NCBI RefSeq assembly: GCF_032062135.1
Contig: NC_092861.1
Location: 61,375,777-61,439,776, forward strand
Length of the DNA: 64,000 bases
Direction of reading: 5' to 3'
Source of the DNA: Pyxicephalus adspersus
Lineage: Eukaryota; Chordata; Amphibia; Anura; Pyxicephalidae
Shown here: piece by piece, positions 1-9,877 of the stretch
Layout of the letters: every line of letters starts with the position of its first letter
Position numbering within the stretch: position 1 is the stretch's first letter
Position numbers and translations under genes: made by a program
The notes under the pieces: generated by a model
What the model saw: only the letters and a program-made list of their open reading frames with translations
Told to the model about the DNA's origin: nothing
The model's database searches: none

Positions 1-2109
1 TGACATATAAACATTCCTTTGTATTTAATTCTCTCATTATCCTTTTTCTTCACTGTTACAGGGTATCATGAAAATATGTTGTCACCATTTTTGTCTCTTG
101 TAGTCAAGTCAGGTGATGTACCTGTGTTTTGAGTTTGAAATGCATGGTTTTAAGTTTGATGTTGGAGTTGTGGTGTGTGTTTTTAAAGATATAGCACGCA
201 TGCAATTCCCTAACTTCCTAAATTCAAATAATTTAGGTAATGTGAGTGAGATGTATTCTTACTGCAGCCTAAAACATATTTAATATTAAATCATCTCCAC
301 ACTTTCAATATTGTGTTGAAGTAGGTGTGTTTTGGGTCGGGTTCTGGTGTTTGTAGGACTAGACCAGTGTTTCTCAATTAGGGTTCCTCCAGAGTTTGCT
401 AGGGGTTCCTTGAGCAACGGGAAATCAGGTGAAGGCATTTTGGTAAAATGATTGCATTAAACCAGTGGCAGCTATAGATACTATGAATAAGGAATATAAA
501 TCTTTCATAGGTGATTCTGAATATTCAGGTTTCTGCACAAGCCCTATCGCAGCTTAGATTTTTACCAGGCAGGACAGAATATTGCAGAAGGGACATCGCC
601 TGTTCCTTTTTACAGTATTGACCTGCCTGATCATTCATTTATGTGGAACGTCAGTTCTGCTTTAATCTATCCATTTCACTCAAATAGGGCTTTTTTATAT
701 TTGTCATATAGATTATTTGGCATCCTCCATTTGAAACTACTGCCAGTCAGAAGATAGTTTAACCAACAATAAAAGTGGCCATATATGTGAACAGTTATTG
801 CTATAACATTACCATAAGAACTTTTATGATCATGTGATATCCAGGTTTATTTACAATTTATATTTATATTTAGATCACCATGATCATTGCAGAATAAAGT
901 TTGAATGCCATAATCCTACGTGTTTTACAAAAGCCTTGCCAGTTGCTCCCCATATATAACCTAAGCTGGCAGCTTACATGGCAAAGTAGAGCTGTATTTC
1001 AACAAGAAATTGGGCTCAACGTATTCATTACTGTACAAGTGGTATAACTGTACAGTTAAACAGACTGTGTTTTTCATTCCTAAACATTAAACACAATCTA
1101 AATGTAGAACAGTTCTCTGGCTTCTAAATGTTCATGAGTAAAAGCACGTCCTTAATTTTGTCTTTGCAGCGAGGGTACATCTGTTCTCTTAAAATTTCTT
1201 TGGTAACTGGTAATTGCCTGAGATACTCAGTATTGCTTTTTTTGTCTTTTAAAAAAGAAAATTGTATACCATTTTAAAGAAATCAGGTTTATTGTATGGT
1301 AATGGTAAATACAAACAGTAGTTGATGGGGTATTTTGTAAGGTTTGTGAACAGGACTGTGTCAAAAAAGCATGCACATTGTTCTTCTACAGATAGATTAC
1401 AAAAAGTAAAAAAAAATATTATTAAGTTTCTGTGTGTTAAGTATGAACAAGTGATACGTTTGTAAGGTTTAGCGATGTGCCTGAGCTTCCCATACCGGTT
1501 TTTGCAGATCTGGGACTAATATAGCTCTGCATCCCACATTTTGAGATTAAGACAGCTCTACATTCCTTCCTTATATTTACACATGCAGAATTCAATGGAA
1601 TCATCCACATGCTTGGCAAAGGCAACAATGTAACTGGGCAAGCAGGCTGCATAGGGCCTTGTAATTGAAAAGATGTGAAGCTGAAACTGCCAGTAGCAGT
1701 CCAGTAATATATTTTATATTTCTGTGCAGCAATGCAGTCTAAATAGTTCTTCATCCAGACAGTTTTATCTTTGACACTTGGAATAAAATGACTTCTAAGC
1801 TGCTGGCGTTAGGAACTAGGTACAGACTATGTGGGTATGCAATAAAGGCATGTACAGTATTTAATTAATTATGGACATGTTAAGAGGCTGTACCAAAGCT
1901 CAGACCATCCCAAAAACAACCACACCAATCTGTGCCTGGTTCGTACCTTTAGGCTTTGTACTCTTTTTGTGATTGTTTCCAGTGTCAGATGAACAAATGA
2001 GTAAACACAGTGCTGATTCTGTTCTATGGAGCATCCACTTCATTAGTCCAATATCCCTGTATGTTTTCTATTCTGTTACTGATCAGCATGTAACTTTGTG
2101 TTGTCACAG
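1..2109 (+). other. Intron of ARHGEF10 (3' part), mostly featureless
   Basis: This AT-rich sequence precedes the first recognisable exon and ends in the acceptor ttgttgtcacag-type tract. I found no DH-domain exon in it on the + strand. The only repeat I can support is a hAT-like terminal fragment near 364. A 105-codon open stretch on the - strand (1437-1754) resembles no known protein and looks like chance. Confidence 0.6.
364..470. repeat. hAT-like terminal fragment
   Basis: The block opens with CAGTGTTTCTCAA, a typical hAT inverted-repeat end, followed by the GGGTTCCTCCAGAG...GGGGTTCCTTGAGCAA motif that I associate with abundant amphibian hAT MITEs. No matching right terminus was found downstream, so the element is truncated or too decayed and the right boundary is approximate. 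Confidence 0.45.
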
Positions 2110-2199
2110 AACCAGGATTCCAGCCCTGATCGCATTACTCTGTATGGTTTGATGATGAAGCCAATCCAGCGCTTTCCTCAGTTCATCCTTTTGCTACAA
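2110..2199 (+). CDS. ARHGEF10: ARHGEF10 exon: DH-domain [14 protein letters not shown] segment
   Basis: Thirty codons in phase 0, between acceptor tcacag and donor gtatta. The encoded peptide runs [16 protein letters not shown] then [14 protein letters not shown]. The KPIQRxPxxxLLL core is the conserved DH-domain helix that contacts the Rho GTPase, found in nearly all Dbl-family exchange factors. This is the first exon of the gene in the window; the preceding exons are upstream. Confidence 0.95.
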
Positions 2200-2787
2200 G
2201 TATTACATTTTTCTTTTCATACACGGTAGAACTTAAACATTCTGGTTCGTGTCAGTAAAATCTGTTGAGACATAATTTTAGTTTGTATGAGTGAAGGGGA
2301 TGTATGTAAAATGGAGAAGAATGACTGTACTGTTTAATGTATCTACAGATGCATCCAATCCTCTATAAATCCATAGCAGGATATGGCTTTTCTTGCTGTA
2401 ACTAAAGTACATTAGTAAATATAATCATCACATAGCAGCAGTAAATTTGTATTACTACTACTAAAAAATTTGGCATTATGAAAATGGGAACCAGAAAAAA
2501 TGGATCTGATCAACAGTTTTGATTAAATATGCAATGTCAATATCTTTTGATCTTAAAGAAAAGTACCCACTTATTTGTGACTTCTACCATGATATAGACA
2601 TATTACATGCAAGGAGTGGTTGATGTGTCAACAAATTACTAGATTTTTTTACTGTATAAATGTACCACAGCTACTCTTGCCTAAAGTCCTCTGTACAGGT
2701 ATTCAAACAGTTCCACTGTGTTTTGTTTTACTTTGTTCTATTTATGATGTCTAATGGTTTCCTGTGGTCTTGGCTTCTGTTCTGCAG
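2200..2787 (+). other. ARHGEF10 intron, no feature seen
   Basis: AT-rich intron of 588 bases with a gt start and a pyrimidine-rich tract ending ttctgttctgcag. I see no repeat or gene in it. Confidence 0.7.
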
Positions 2788-2958
2788 GATATGTTAAAAA
2801 ATACAGTAAAGGGTCACCCTGACCGGCTTCCTCTACAGATGGCTCTTACAGAGCTGGAAACATTAGCTGACAAACTCAACGAGAGGAAGCGGGATGCAGA
2901 TCAGCGCTGTGAAATCAAACAAATTGCCAAAGCAATAAATGAAAGGTATCTGAATAAG
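2788..2958 (+). CDS. ARHGEF10: ARHGEF10 exon: end of DH domain
   Basis: Fifty-seven codons in phase 0, acceptor ctgcag and donor gttagt. It encodes the last DH helices: [20 protein letters not shown], a [20 protein letters not shown] helix and an [15 protein letters not shown] linker. Similarity to vertebrate ARHGEF10 is almost residue for residue as I remember it. Reading past the donor adds a few residues and a stop, so the splice site is required. Confidence 0.95.
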
Positions 2959-4334
2959 GTTAGTAAGCCTGGTATTTAAATAAGTGACCACATGCTTGTT
3001 GTCCCAGCACTGATTTCCTTTTTATTTAGTTAAATTTTCAATTATTCTTGGTAACATTTTTATTGGATCTGTCACACAATTTTGGTAATTCAAATTAAAA
3101 TTCAAATTAAACAGAAACTTTGAATAAATACATTATACAAATATAATCTGATAATTTTTGTATGACCTAAAAACATCTAATTTGGTAATACATTATATAA
3201 CCAAAAACATATGGACATCTGACTATCACTTCTACCTATGTGACCAAAAGACATCTCACCCAATGTTTGAACTTGAATGTTCCTGTAAATGGTGTTGGCA
3301 ACCTACACTATACATTCTATAGCAGCGGTCGCTAACCTTTCGGACCTCACGGACCACTAAATTCATTTTAAATCCTGCGGATCATTAATATGAATTTTTT
3401 TTCAAATTTAAAAAAAAAAAAAAAAGATAAATACATTTGGAAAATAATGATCTTCCTAATGATGCCTGATGAGGACCGTGGAGGCTTTGATTCATTATTA
3501 CTATTGTTACTATTAACATTAGTTGCTTTATGTTTGGTATTAGTAAAGAAATGCAAAATGTTTGTTTGCTTTTTCTCACTCATTATAGGTTTATTTCATT
3601 CGAATCTAGGACTTAAACAAGAAATGATAGCTATCAAAGTCAAACTATTAGATACCATTAAATATTACAGTTAAAGAAAATGCACAGTTACAGTGATTAA
3701 TAAAACATACAAATTGCAAATAATATAATGTCCAGCTGGCTCATAAAGATTTGATTGTCAGATGTTTAAAAACATCCGAAATGCAATGAGTCTCATTTAC
3801 TTCTATTTATTTTAACCTTTAATCAGATTATCAAACAAGTCACAACATTTGAAGAGTCAGATTTTAGTCTACCTTGCTGTGTAAGCTGGATAAGAAATAG
3901 GTAGAGAATTGACTTTTTGTGAAGAGGTTTTAGTTTTTTTATATTTTTTTACCTCACACTTGTAATGGTGTGATTATATATTCTGTAATCATTCAGCCAT
4001 GTGATTATTGTTTTCATTCTGCACCTTTATTACTCTATTTTCTAGTCTTGTAAGTATTGTTTACAGTGATCACTGGCTAGTGACTATTGACATGTCGCTG
4101 ATCAGTAATCTGCAGCTCTTTGAAACTAGTTAATATATTCAGAAATTACAGTGGAAATGGGGAAAAGCAGGTCATGTATGTAAATGTGCAGTTAATTGTA
4201 TAATAATGCAAACTGGTAATAGGGAAATATTTCAGCACTTTTTCTTTTTAGCATAAAAGTCACGTATATTATTTCTTATAGAATTTCACTAAAATATTTG
4301 TAATAACCTTGATCTGATTTCCTCTAAATTGTAG
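2959..4334 (+). other. ARHGEF10 intron with a hAT-like fragment
   Basis: The intron holds the hAT-like block starting at 3323. The remainder, especially 3700-4334, is AT-rich with no feature that I can support. It ends at the acceptor taaattgtag. Confidence 0.65.
3323..3583 (-). mobile_element. Degenerate hAT-like element end with possible transposase N-terminus
   Basis: At 3323 a CAGCGGTCGCTAACCTTT terminus reads like a hAT terminal inverted repeat, followed by GGACCTCACGGACCAC. On the - strand, reading toward that terminus from 3583, a peptide begins MSEKKQTNILHFF and continues with an Asn/Ser-rich stretch. Starts of the type KKQTxIxxFF are common in hAT and ZBED-like transposases. I could not find the other terminus or an 8-bp duplication, and the poly-A tract at 3409-3424 breaks the frame. 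The assignment is tentative. Confidence 0.4.
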
Positions 4335-4480
4335 CTCCTAAGCAATGGAAACAGGCATCTCATTCGGTCAGATGATATGGTAGAAACTGTGTACAACGAG
4401 AAAGGTGAAATCGTAAAAACCAAGCAGAGGCGTCTGTTCATGCTAAATGATGTGCTGATGTGTGCAACATCTAGTAACAG
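4335..4480 (+). CDS. ARHGEF10: ARHGEF10 exon: DH/PH linker and first PH-like strands
   Basis: This 146-base exon enters in phase 0 and leaves two bases (AG) for an Arg completed in the next exon. Acceptor attgtag, donor gtgggt. The peptide has LLSNGNRHLIRSDDMVETVY, then an acidic and basic turn, then RRLFMLNDVLMCAT. The xFMLNDVLMCA strand is typical of the beta-strands opening a PH domain after DH (compare LFLFxDxLLxx). Confidence 0.95.
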
Positions 4481-4789
4481 GTGGGTTTCTGTTCAAAACT
4501 AGAAAGCAAGATACAAGAAGGTTTGAAAGGTTCTGGTTTAAAACCACAGTCTATATTACGAATCACTCACTGCATGTTACATTTTTTCCAATATTTCCTT
4601 TAACCCCCTAAGGGGTGTTCCCGAGTGTGACTCGGGGCCGGAAAAATTGCAAAAAGCGGTAATCCCGAGTCACACTCGGGGTACCTTTGGGGGTCCCCCT
4701 TACCTGATCCCCGCGGTCCAGCGGCGATCGCAGGATGCCGCTGCGATGGCGGGGCACTTCTCCGTCGGGGGGCGTGGCCGGGCGGGAAA

Positions 4790-4824
4790 TTTAAAAGCAG
4801 ATTACGGAGTAATCTGCTTTTAAA
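4790..4824. repeat. Perfect 16-bp hairpin inside the piggyBac-like element
   Basis: TTTAAAAGCAGATTAC at 4790-4805 is followed by a 3-base loop (gga) and its exact reverse complement at 4809-4824. The stem directly follows GGCGGGAAA. An almost identical hairpin recurs at 5350-5390. Confidence 0.9.
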
Positions 4825-4984
4825 GCCTGCCCGGGGGTCCCCGCCACCCCGCTGCACGCATCTCGACCAAGATGCGATCACCAATGGTAAATCCAGAGGG
4901 TGATGCCAGCGGAGATTTCCCGCTGGCAGCACCCCCTGGATCTACTCCTGCTCGTATCTCCCGGAGGCTGATCTCCGGGTGATG

Positions 4985-5215
4985 CGAGCAGGACAGTGAG
5001 CAGCGGGGACATCATCCACTACTCCCGGAGACTGATCAGCCTCCGGGAGTAGGGGATGTCCCCGCTGCTCACTCTCCTGCTCGCCGCACCCGGAGATCAG
5101 CCTCCGGGAGATACGAGCAGGAGAGTGAGCAGCGGGGACATCCCCTACTCCCGGAGACTGATCTCACCCTCCGGGAGTAGGGGATGATGTCCCCGCTGCT
5201 CACTCTCCTGCTCGC
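4985..5215. repeat. Tandem pair of ~100-bp palindromes
   Basis: Two units, about 4985-5083 and 5115-5213, are each long inverted repeats: an arm reading GAGTGAGCAGCGGGGACATC then CTACTCCCGGAG folds on CTCCGGGAGTAG and GATGTCCCCGCTGCTCACTC. The palindromes are centred near 5034 and 5164, a spacing of about 130 bases, so the unit is both palindromic and tandemly duplicated. A partial third arm occurs near 5223-5255. Confidence 0.85.
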
Positions 5216-5349
5216 ATCACCCAGAGATCAGCCTCCGGGAGATGCGAGCAGGGGAATGAAGTAGGGCGGGGACATCCCCACCGCATCACCCGGCAAGATG
5301 TGTGACATCTTCCGGATGATGCGGTGGAGTGATGGATTCTGGGGGCGGG

Positions 5350-5390
5350 AAATTTAAAAGCAGATTACTATGTAATCTGCTTTTAAATTT
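5350..5390. repeat. Perfect 19-bp hairpin, second copy
   Basis: AAATTTAAAAGCAGATTAC at 5350-5368, loop tat, exact complement at 5372-5390. It is the same hairpin as at 4790-4824 with a three-base longer stem, and it also follows GGCGGGAAA. Confidence 0.9.
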
Positions 5391-6233
5391 TTTTTTTAGA
5401 GTAAAAACACATAAAAACATATAATAAAAGTATAAATACATATTGTAGTGCACCAAGCATCATTGCCCAGTGCCCTGATTTACATTTTGCATGCTATTAG
5501 CCCTGACCTTGATCTAACCTTTTAATGACTTTTTAATCACTTCCTGAATTGAAGTAAATTTTTTTTTCTAAAATCTGAATATAATTTATATTATTAATAA
5601 TCAATAATATTGCACCCTTGTTTGGAAAATTTCAGAAGGAAATTTTTGATAAAATTTTTTTTTTTGATAAATTACATTGTTTTGGGCTAATATTTCATTA
5701 TTTTTTATAATAATGATTTATAATTATGTATTATTTTATAAATTATGATTCTAATATAATAAATAAATATAATAATTATACCCGGGAGTTAATCCTAAGA
5801 ATTACAGGCCCACAATATAAACAAAAATTTCTACGCAAAAAAAGTAGGATCACTTTTTGCATCAAAAAATGACAGAATTAGAACGCTAGGGGGGTTAACA
5901 AAACAACTCTGCTGCTTTATATGTACATAGCTCTTAAAATATCTGCTGTACTTATCTCCACAAATAGTGTTTGCTGTCATATTATAAGTGGCCAGCAGGT
6001 GGCAGAATTGAAGCATCTGCAGAGTCAGTTTCTGCTGATAAATGAATGCTACCTAAATGAAGGCAGTCTTCTGTCATGATGTAATGAGACCATCCCAAAA
6101 TATTATCTGCTTCATGTTTTCTCTTTTGTGTACACAGGAACCAAACAATATGTCTTTCTTCACTTGAACTGACATGGTAATGAAAAGTCAGAGTATGTTG
6201 CCCTAAAAAGACACTCCACATGCTTTTTTTCAG

Positions 6234-6406
6234 ATCTTCCAATGAAGGGAGCAACATAGTGACAGAAAGCCAGAAATATTTACTAAAATGGAGTGTTCCT
6301 CTTGGCCACGTAGAGGTTATCGAATATGGGGAAAGCGAGGAGCAAGGAAATCAGACTCGATTTTCTTCTGTACATGCTTCTGAAAAGGTCATTTGTGCCA
6401 AACCAA
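6234..6406 (+). CDS. ARHGEF10: ARHGEF10 exon: PH-like region, LLKWSVPLGHVEVIEYG
   Basis: A 173-base exon completing a split Arg codon and leaving one base (A). Acceptor tttcag, donor gtaagt. The peptide contains SQKYLLKWSVPLGHVEVIEY followed by an acidic, poorly conserved loop (GESEEQGNQ) and ends ICAKP. The KYLLKWSVPLG strand is the diagnostic ARHGEF10 segment as I know it; the loop is the fast-evolving part. Confidence 0.95.
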
Positions 6407-8916
6407 GTAAGTGTACATTTAGTAGACATAATGCACCCTGTGGAATGCCACCACAAACATTGTTCTGGTTGGTGGGCTACTTACTCAATAACGCCATGAT
6501 TTACTATGTTTGAGTTTTTATGTATATTAATAAAATATTTTTGCACTTGCACTGATTTGTCACAATCAGCTCAGATTACATCTGAAGATGTTATGTGGTA
6601 TTTGGCACCAGGACATTAGTGGCATATACTTTGACACATTGCTTCCAATAGTCTGCCTTCTTCCCATAGTGCATCCCACTGTCATCCCCTTGCACATGCA
6701 CCCGGCTATCCACATGATCTTTTATTGCTCCATGGTCCAAGTCTGGACTGTAGAGCCCATTGTGCTTTCAGCACTAATCAGAGGTCAGAATGGGCACTCA
6801 GAGAGGTCAACAGCTCCACAGTCTCATATGCAATAAGCATGTCACTTTGTTACACCTTTCTCATTAGACCAAGTGTTTGAGCAATTTGTGCTACAGCAGT
6901 TCTTCTGTGGGATGAGACCAGAATGACCCACCACACTCCACCAATGAGCTTTAGAAACCCATGACCTTCTCTTTATCCTTCTTTGGAAAACATCTAGTAG
7001 GTTCCAACCACTGCATACTGAGAACACCTTGCAAAACCTACCATTGTGGGGCTGTTCTGATCCAGTCCAAAATATACATTTACATATGCCTAAATCAAAA
7101 AGCCGGTTAGTGCATTTTTTTTTATTTGCCTTTATTTAAACTCAGAATAGATTCTTCAGTGTACAGGAAGGCAAAAAGTGTAAAACAAACTTTGTTTTAA
7201 TTCAGCAGAAACTTTACCAGAAAATACAAGTTTCAAGCAACAGACTTAAATTCTAAATTGTCTAAGGTCACTCATATTAACAGTCTCAAAATTGGGGTTT
7301 GTAGCTCTTGCAACATCACCCGCTGGGGTGCTTTCTGCTTTGTTTTCAGAATCTCCAAACTCCAAACCGCTGCTATCTGGTTAGTGCACCTGTGTACTCC
7401 ACCCAGATTCAGAAAGACACTCCCTTTTATTATTACTAGCCAGGCCCTTCAGAACTATCTCCAAATCCTGGCCTAGAAGAGGAATGGAATGTTTGGTATC
7501 ACATTCCATCCAATACATTTCCGACATGGATGCCAAATAAAGATCCTTAAAGCTGTATGCTGGCATTTGGTTAAGAGAGAGCATAGTACAAACTGAACAG
7601 TGAGGGAGGATTGACAGATAAACAAGTCAAAAAAAGCATCTTTTGCAGATATAAATACTGTATTAAATCTACATCACTTTCTGTATATAGCAAACACAAT
7701 ACCCCTCATCTTCTCACCCCTGTGAGCAAAATGATTACGCTCATTACACTGGCCTCGCACTGAAAGGTTTCCCTACACAATAAGCACATTCTTGTCGATT
7801 CATTATATGCACTTTAACTGTGCCAGCATTTCTGAATACCAATTAGCTGTTCGGGGTGTAGTCTATTTCTCAGCATCCTTCCAGGACTTGTGCCCTACAC
7901 ATCACTCCTGATTTGCGGATTGCTTTGTTTGTGACTGTGAGTTCTAAATTCAAAAACATGGGACAGGTCCCAAAAAGAAAAGAAAAAAAAAAAACATTAT
8001 AAAGCAGCCTCAGGGCAGATGTAGATTGTGGTGTTGAGTGTTTTTGGTCAGAATGAATTTCTCTCTCTTCTCTGAGGATTAAATTGTTAAGAATATATGT
8101 ATTCTGTTTAAATATTGTTCACCACCACGGTTCACCTTATGATTACTTTGCATGGTATTTTGTGCCAAGACACTATAGTAAAGGGTGTTGTAGTTATGCA
8201 AAATGGAAAGCCACCCTATGAACTATACTTTTTTTCTCAAATATACAGCCTGTTTTTGAACCACTGTCCAGAATGAAGTTGGGAGAAAAGAACATGATCA
8301 TAACATAAACCTGGTCTGTAAAATATCACTAATATGATAAAGGGGATGGAATATAGTTGAATGCACATTTTGTGTTACAAATTAGATAAAAATGCATCTT
8401 TATTGTAAGAGACCTAGTTAGAAAATTTTCATGCTTCTTTTGATCTGGCAGGTGGATCTTTAGGTCCCTTTTAATGTTTCTTTTGCTCTATTAGCTCCTT
8501 TATTGTAAAAATAAGCCTGTTGTTTATGGAGCACAAGAGGCCAAGCTGAATTGAAGTGCAACTATATTCCTTGCTTTTACTGACATGTAAGCATCCTACT
8601 TATAGTTAATTAACTGAAAAGTGTTGCACAACAAACCACCACTACCATGGGAATGAATAAACAAGGGGTGCTACATACCCTAAATCTGTGCATGCATGGG
8701 ATTTTGAAGCTGGAGGAGGGAAAAGCAGAAGTAAAGGGGTAGTAATTAATGACTGGATTTTTGTTTATTCTCTGATTTTAAAGTGTTTTACTTGAAAAAA
8801 TAAACAGATATAGTACATGGAAAACACATTTTACATGCCGTGTTCCTGTATCAGTAGAACATAATTATGAAGGGTCATGCATACAACTGACCATATGTAT
8901 TGCTTTGTATCTGCAG
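6407..8916 (+). other. ARHGEF10 intron with a Tc1-like relic
   Basis: A 2.5-kb intron. The transposase relic is at 6580-7075. From 7076 to 8916 I see only AT-rich sequence with A- and T-runs and no supported feature. Open stretches at 7258-7476 and 7381-7584 have no recognisable content. Confidence 0.6.
6580..7075 (-). pseudogene. Tc1/mariner-type transposase relic
   Basis: Translated on the - strand across several frameshifts and stops, the block carries scraps in the order expected for a Tc1-like transposase. First come SKEG and GHGFLKLIGG-type linker residues and SSHRRTAVAQIAQ (second helix-turn-helix of the DNA-binding region), near 6980-6860. Then come GPWSNKRSCG and the catalytic-domain remnant WDALWEEGRLLEA near 6740-6640, and finally a CPGAKYH-like C-terminal scrap near 6615-6600. 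Large parts of the catalytic core are deleted and no inverted-repeat ends were found, so it cannot be active. The family match is from memory of common vertebrate Tc1 transposases. Confidence 0.65.
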
Positions 8917-9032
8917 ATAAACTATACATGGGGCCTGGACAGCTCTATCATGACTTACAGAATCTGCTTCATGATTTAGATGTTGTCAACCAAATTTCAC
9001 AATTAATAGTGCAGCTAAAAGGAAACTATCAG
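8917..9032 (+). CDS. ARHGEF10: ARHGEF10 exon: YMGPGQLYHDLQNLLHDLD
   Basis: This 116-base exon completes an Asn codon and ends in phase 0, with acceptor ctgcag and donor gtatga. The peptide NKLYMGPGQLYHDLQNLLHD runs into DVVNQISQLIVQLKGNYQ, an amphipathic helical part of the PH-like module. Conservation with mammalian ARHGEF10 is high; ARHGEF10L has a clearly different LGPPRLFQELQ version here. Confidence 0.95.
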
Positions 9033-9528
9033 GTATGACTTTGCTCTGGATTTTACATGTTATTAGACTTTTGTGTTTGCGAACAAATACAGCCATGTCA
9101 CGATTGAACTTTGTAAACACTAACTACTTTCTAGAAATATGTTAAATGTGGTAAAAGTGAGAAGCAAAGTATGTTTCTAGTATAAAAGCCCAATAAATAA
9201 TAAGCAGTTAGCTCAATTTATCCAATGAATATGAGTATCTCAGCAGTTTTTAATGATGTTTTTTTGTCCAAAGAAAATTTGCAGAAATGTGGGATTTAAC
9301 AGGAAGCATACCCACACTACTGATTTTTGTTGTTCAAAATGCATTAAAAGAAGTACATACATGTAAAAAAAACATGTGACAGACCATCTCAATGCAACTT
9401 AAAAAACACAACTAAAAAAAAATATTACCATACAATCATGTGATATCAGTATTTGATATTCAGATTTTTTTTTTATCATTTGAATACTCTTTAATGTTAC
9501 CAAATGCTTTTCTCTAATCCTTGTATAG
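9033..9528 (+). other. ARHGEF10 intron, no feature seen
   Basis: A 496-base AT-rich intron with several A- and T-runs. The acceptor is ccttgtatag. No repeat was recognised. Confidence 0.7.
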
Positions 9529-9656
9529 AACTTGAACCAACATGTAGCTCAGGATTGGTCTTCAGGTTTACAAAAGCTGATCTTGAAGAAAGAGAATGAA
9601 ATTCGAGCTGCAGATCGCTGCAGAATCCAGCTCCAGCTTCCTGGCAAACATGACAA
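9529..9656 (+). CDS. ARHGEF10: ARHGEF10 exon: LQLPGKHDK segment
   Basis: A 128-base exon in phase 0 that leaves two bases (AA) of a Lys codon. The donor is gtcagt at 9657. The apparent continuation through TCA would be wrong: only the earlier donor keeps the next exon in the SGRPTFFTAVF frame. The peptide includes AQDWSSGLQKLILKKENEIR and CRIQLQLPGKHDK, conserved across the ARHGEF10 family. Confidence 0.93.
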
Positions 9657-9776
9657 GTCAGTGCTATTTTTTTTCTGCAGATAATTTTCCAGCCCCAGTG
9701 TTCACATAAAAAGCAATTTTATATAAACTGCAAAGCCGTTTTACATATTCTTTTATGTTTACCCAATATGTTTCAG

Positions 9777-9877
9777 ATCAGGGCGACCCACATTTTTCAC
9801 AGCAGTGTTTAATACTTTTACTCCTGCTGCAAAGCTGTCATGGATCAATAACTTACAGATGGCTAAACTTGCACTTG
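9777..9877 (+). CDS. ARHGEF10: ARHGEF10 exon: SGRPTFFTAVFNTFTPA
   Basis: A 101-base exon after a 120-base intron. It completes the split Lys and reads SGRPTFFTAVFNTFTPAAK then LSWINNLQMAKLAL, leaving one G. Acceptor tttcag, donor gtaagt. The SWxNxLQMAKLAL helix closes the PH-like part before the propeller. Confidence 0.95.

Larger units (their letters stand above)
4604..5894. mobile_element. piggyBac-like non-autonomous element with TTAA duplication
   Basis: The element is flanked by TTAA at 4600-4603 and 5895-5898, the invariant target of piggyBac transposons. The two ends are short inverted repeats: CCCCCTAAGGGGTG on the left, and CCCCCCTAGCGTTC as the reverse complement of the right end. 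No transposase frame is present, so it is non-autonomous. Its left 750 bases are GC-rich and stand out against the AT-rich intron; the right 500 bases are very AT-rich. The GC-rich part consists almost entirely of palindromes, annotated separately. The element at 28654-29191 is a shorter relative. Confidence 0.8.
4481..6233 (+). other. ARHGEF10 intron occupied by a piggyBac-like element
   Basis: About three quarters of this intron is the TTAA-flanked element at 4604-5894. The rest (4481-4599, 5899-6233) shows no feature beyond the acceptor tttttttcag. Confidence 0.7.

Noticed and set aside
4600..4932. 110-codon frame on the - strand in GC-rich sequence
   Set aside because: It falls entirely within the palindromic part of the TTAA element, where high GC lowers stop frequency. 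No domain.
9657..9660. Longer version of the exon ending at TCA (9660) with donor gtgcta
   Set aside because: It would put the next exon in the wrong frame. The donor gtcagt at 9657 restores the conserved KSGRPTFF sequence.
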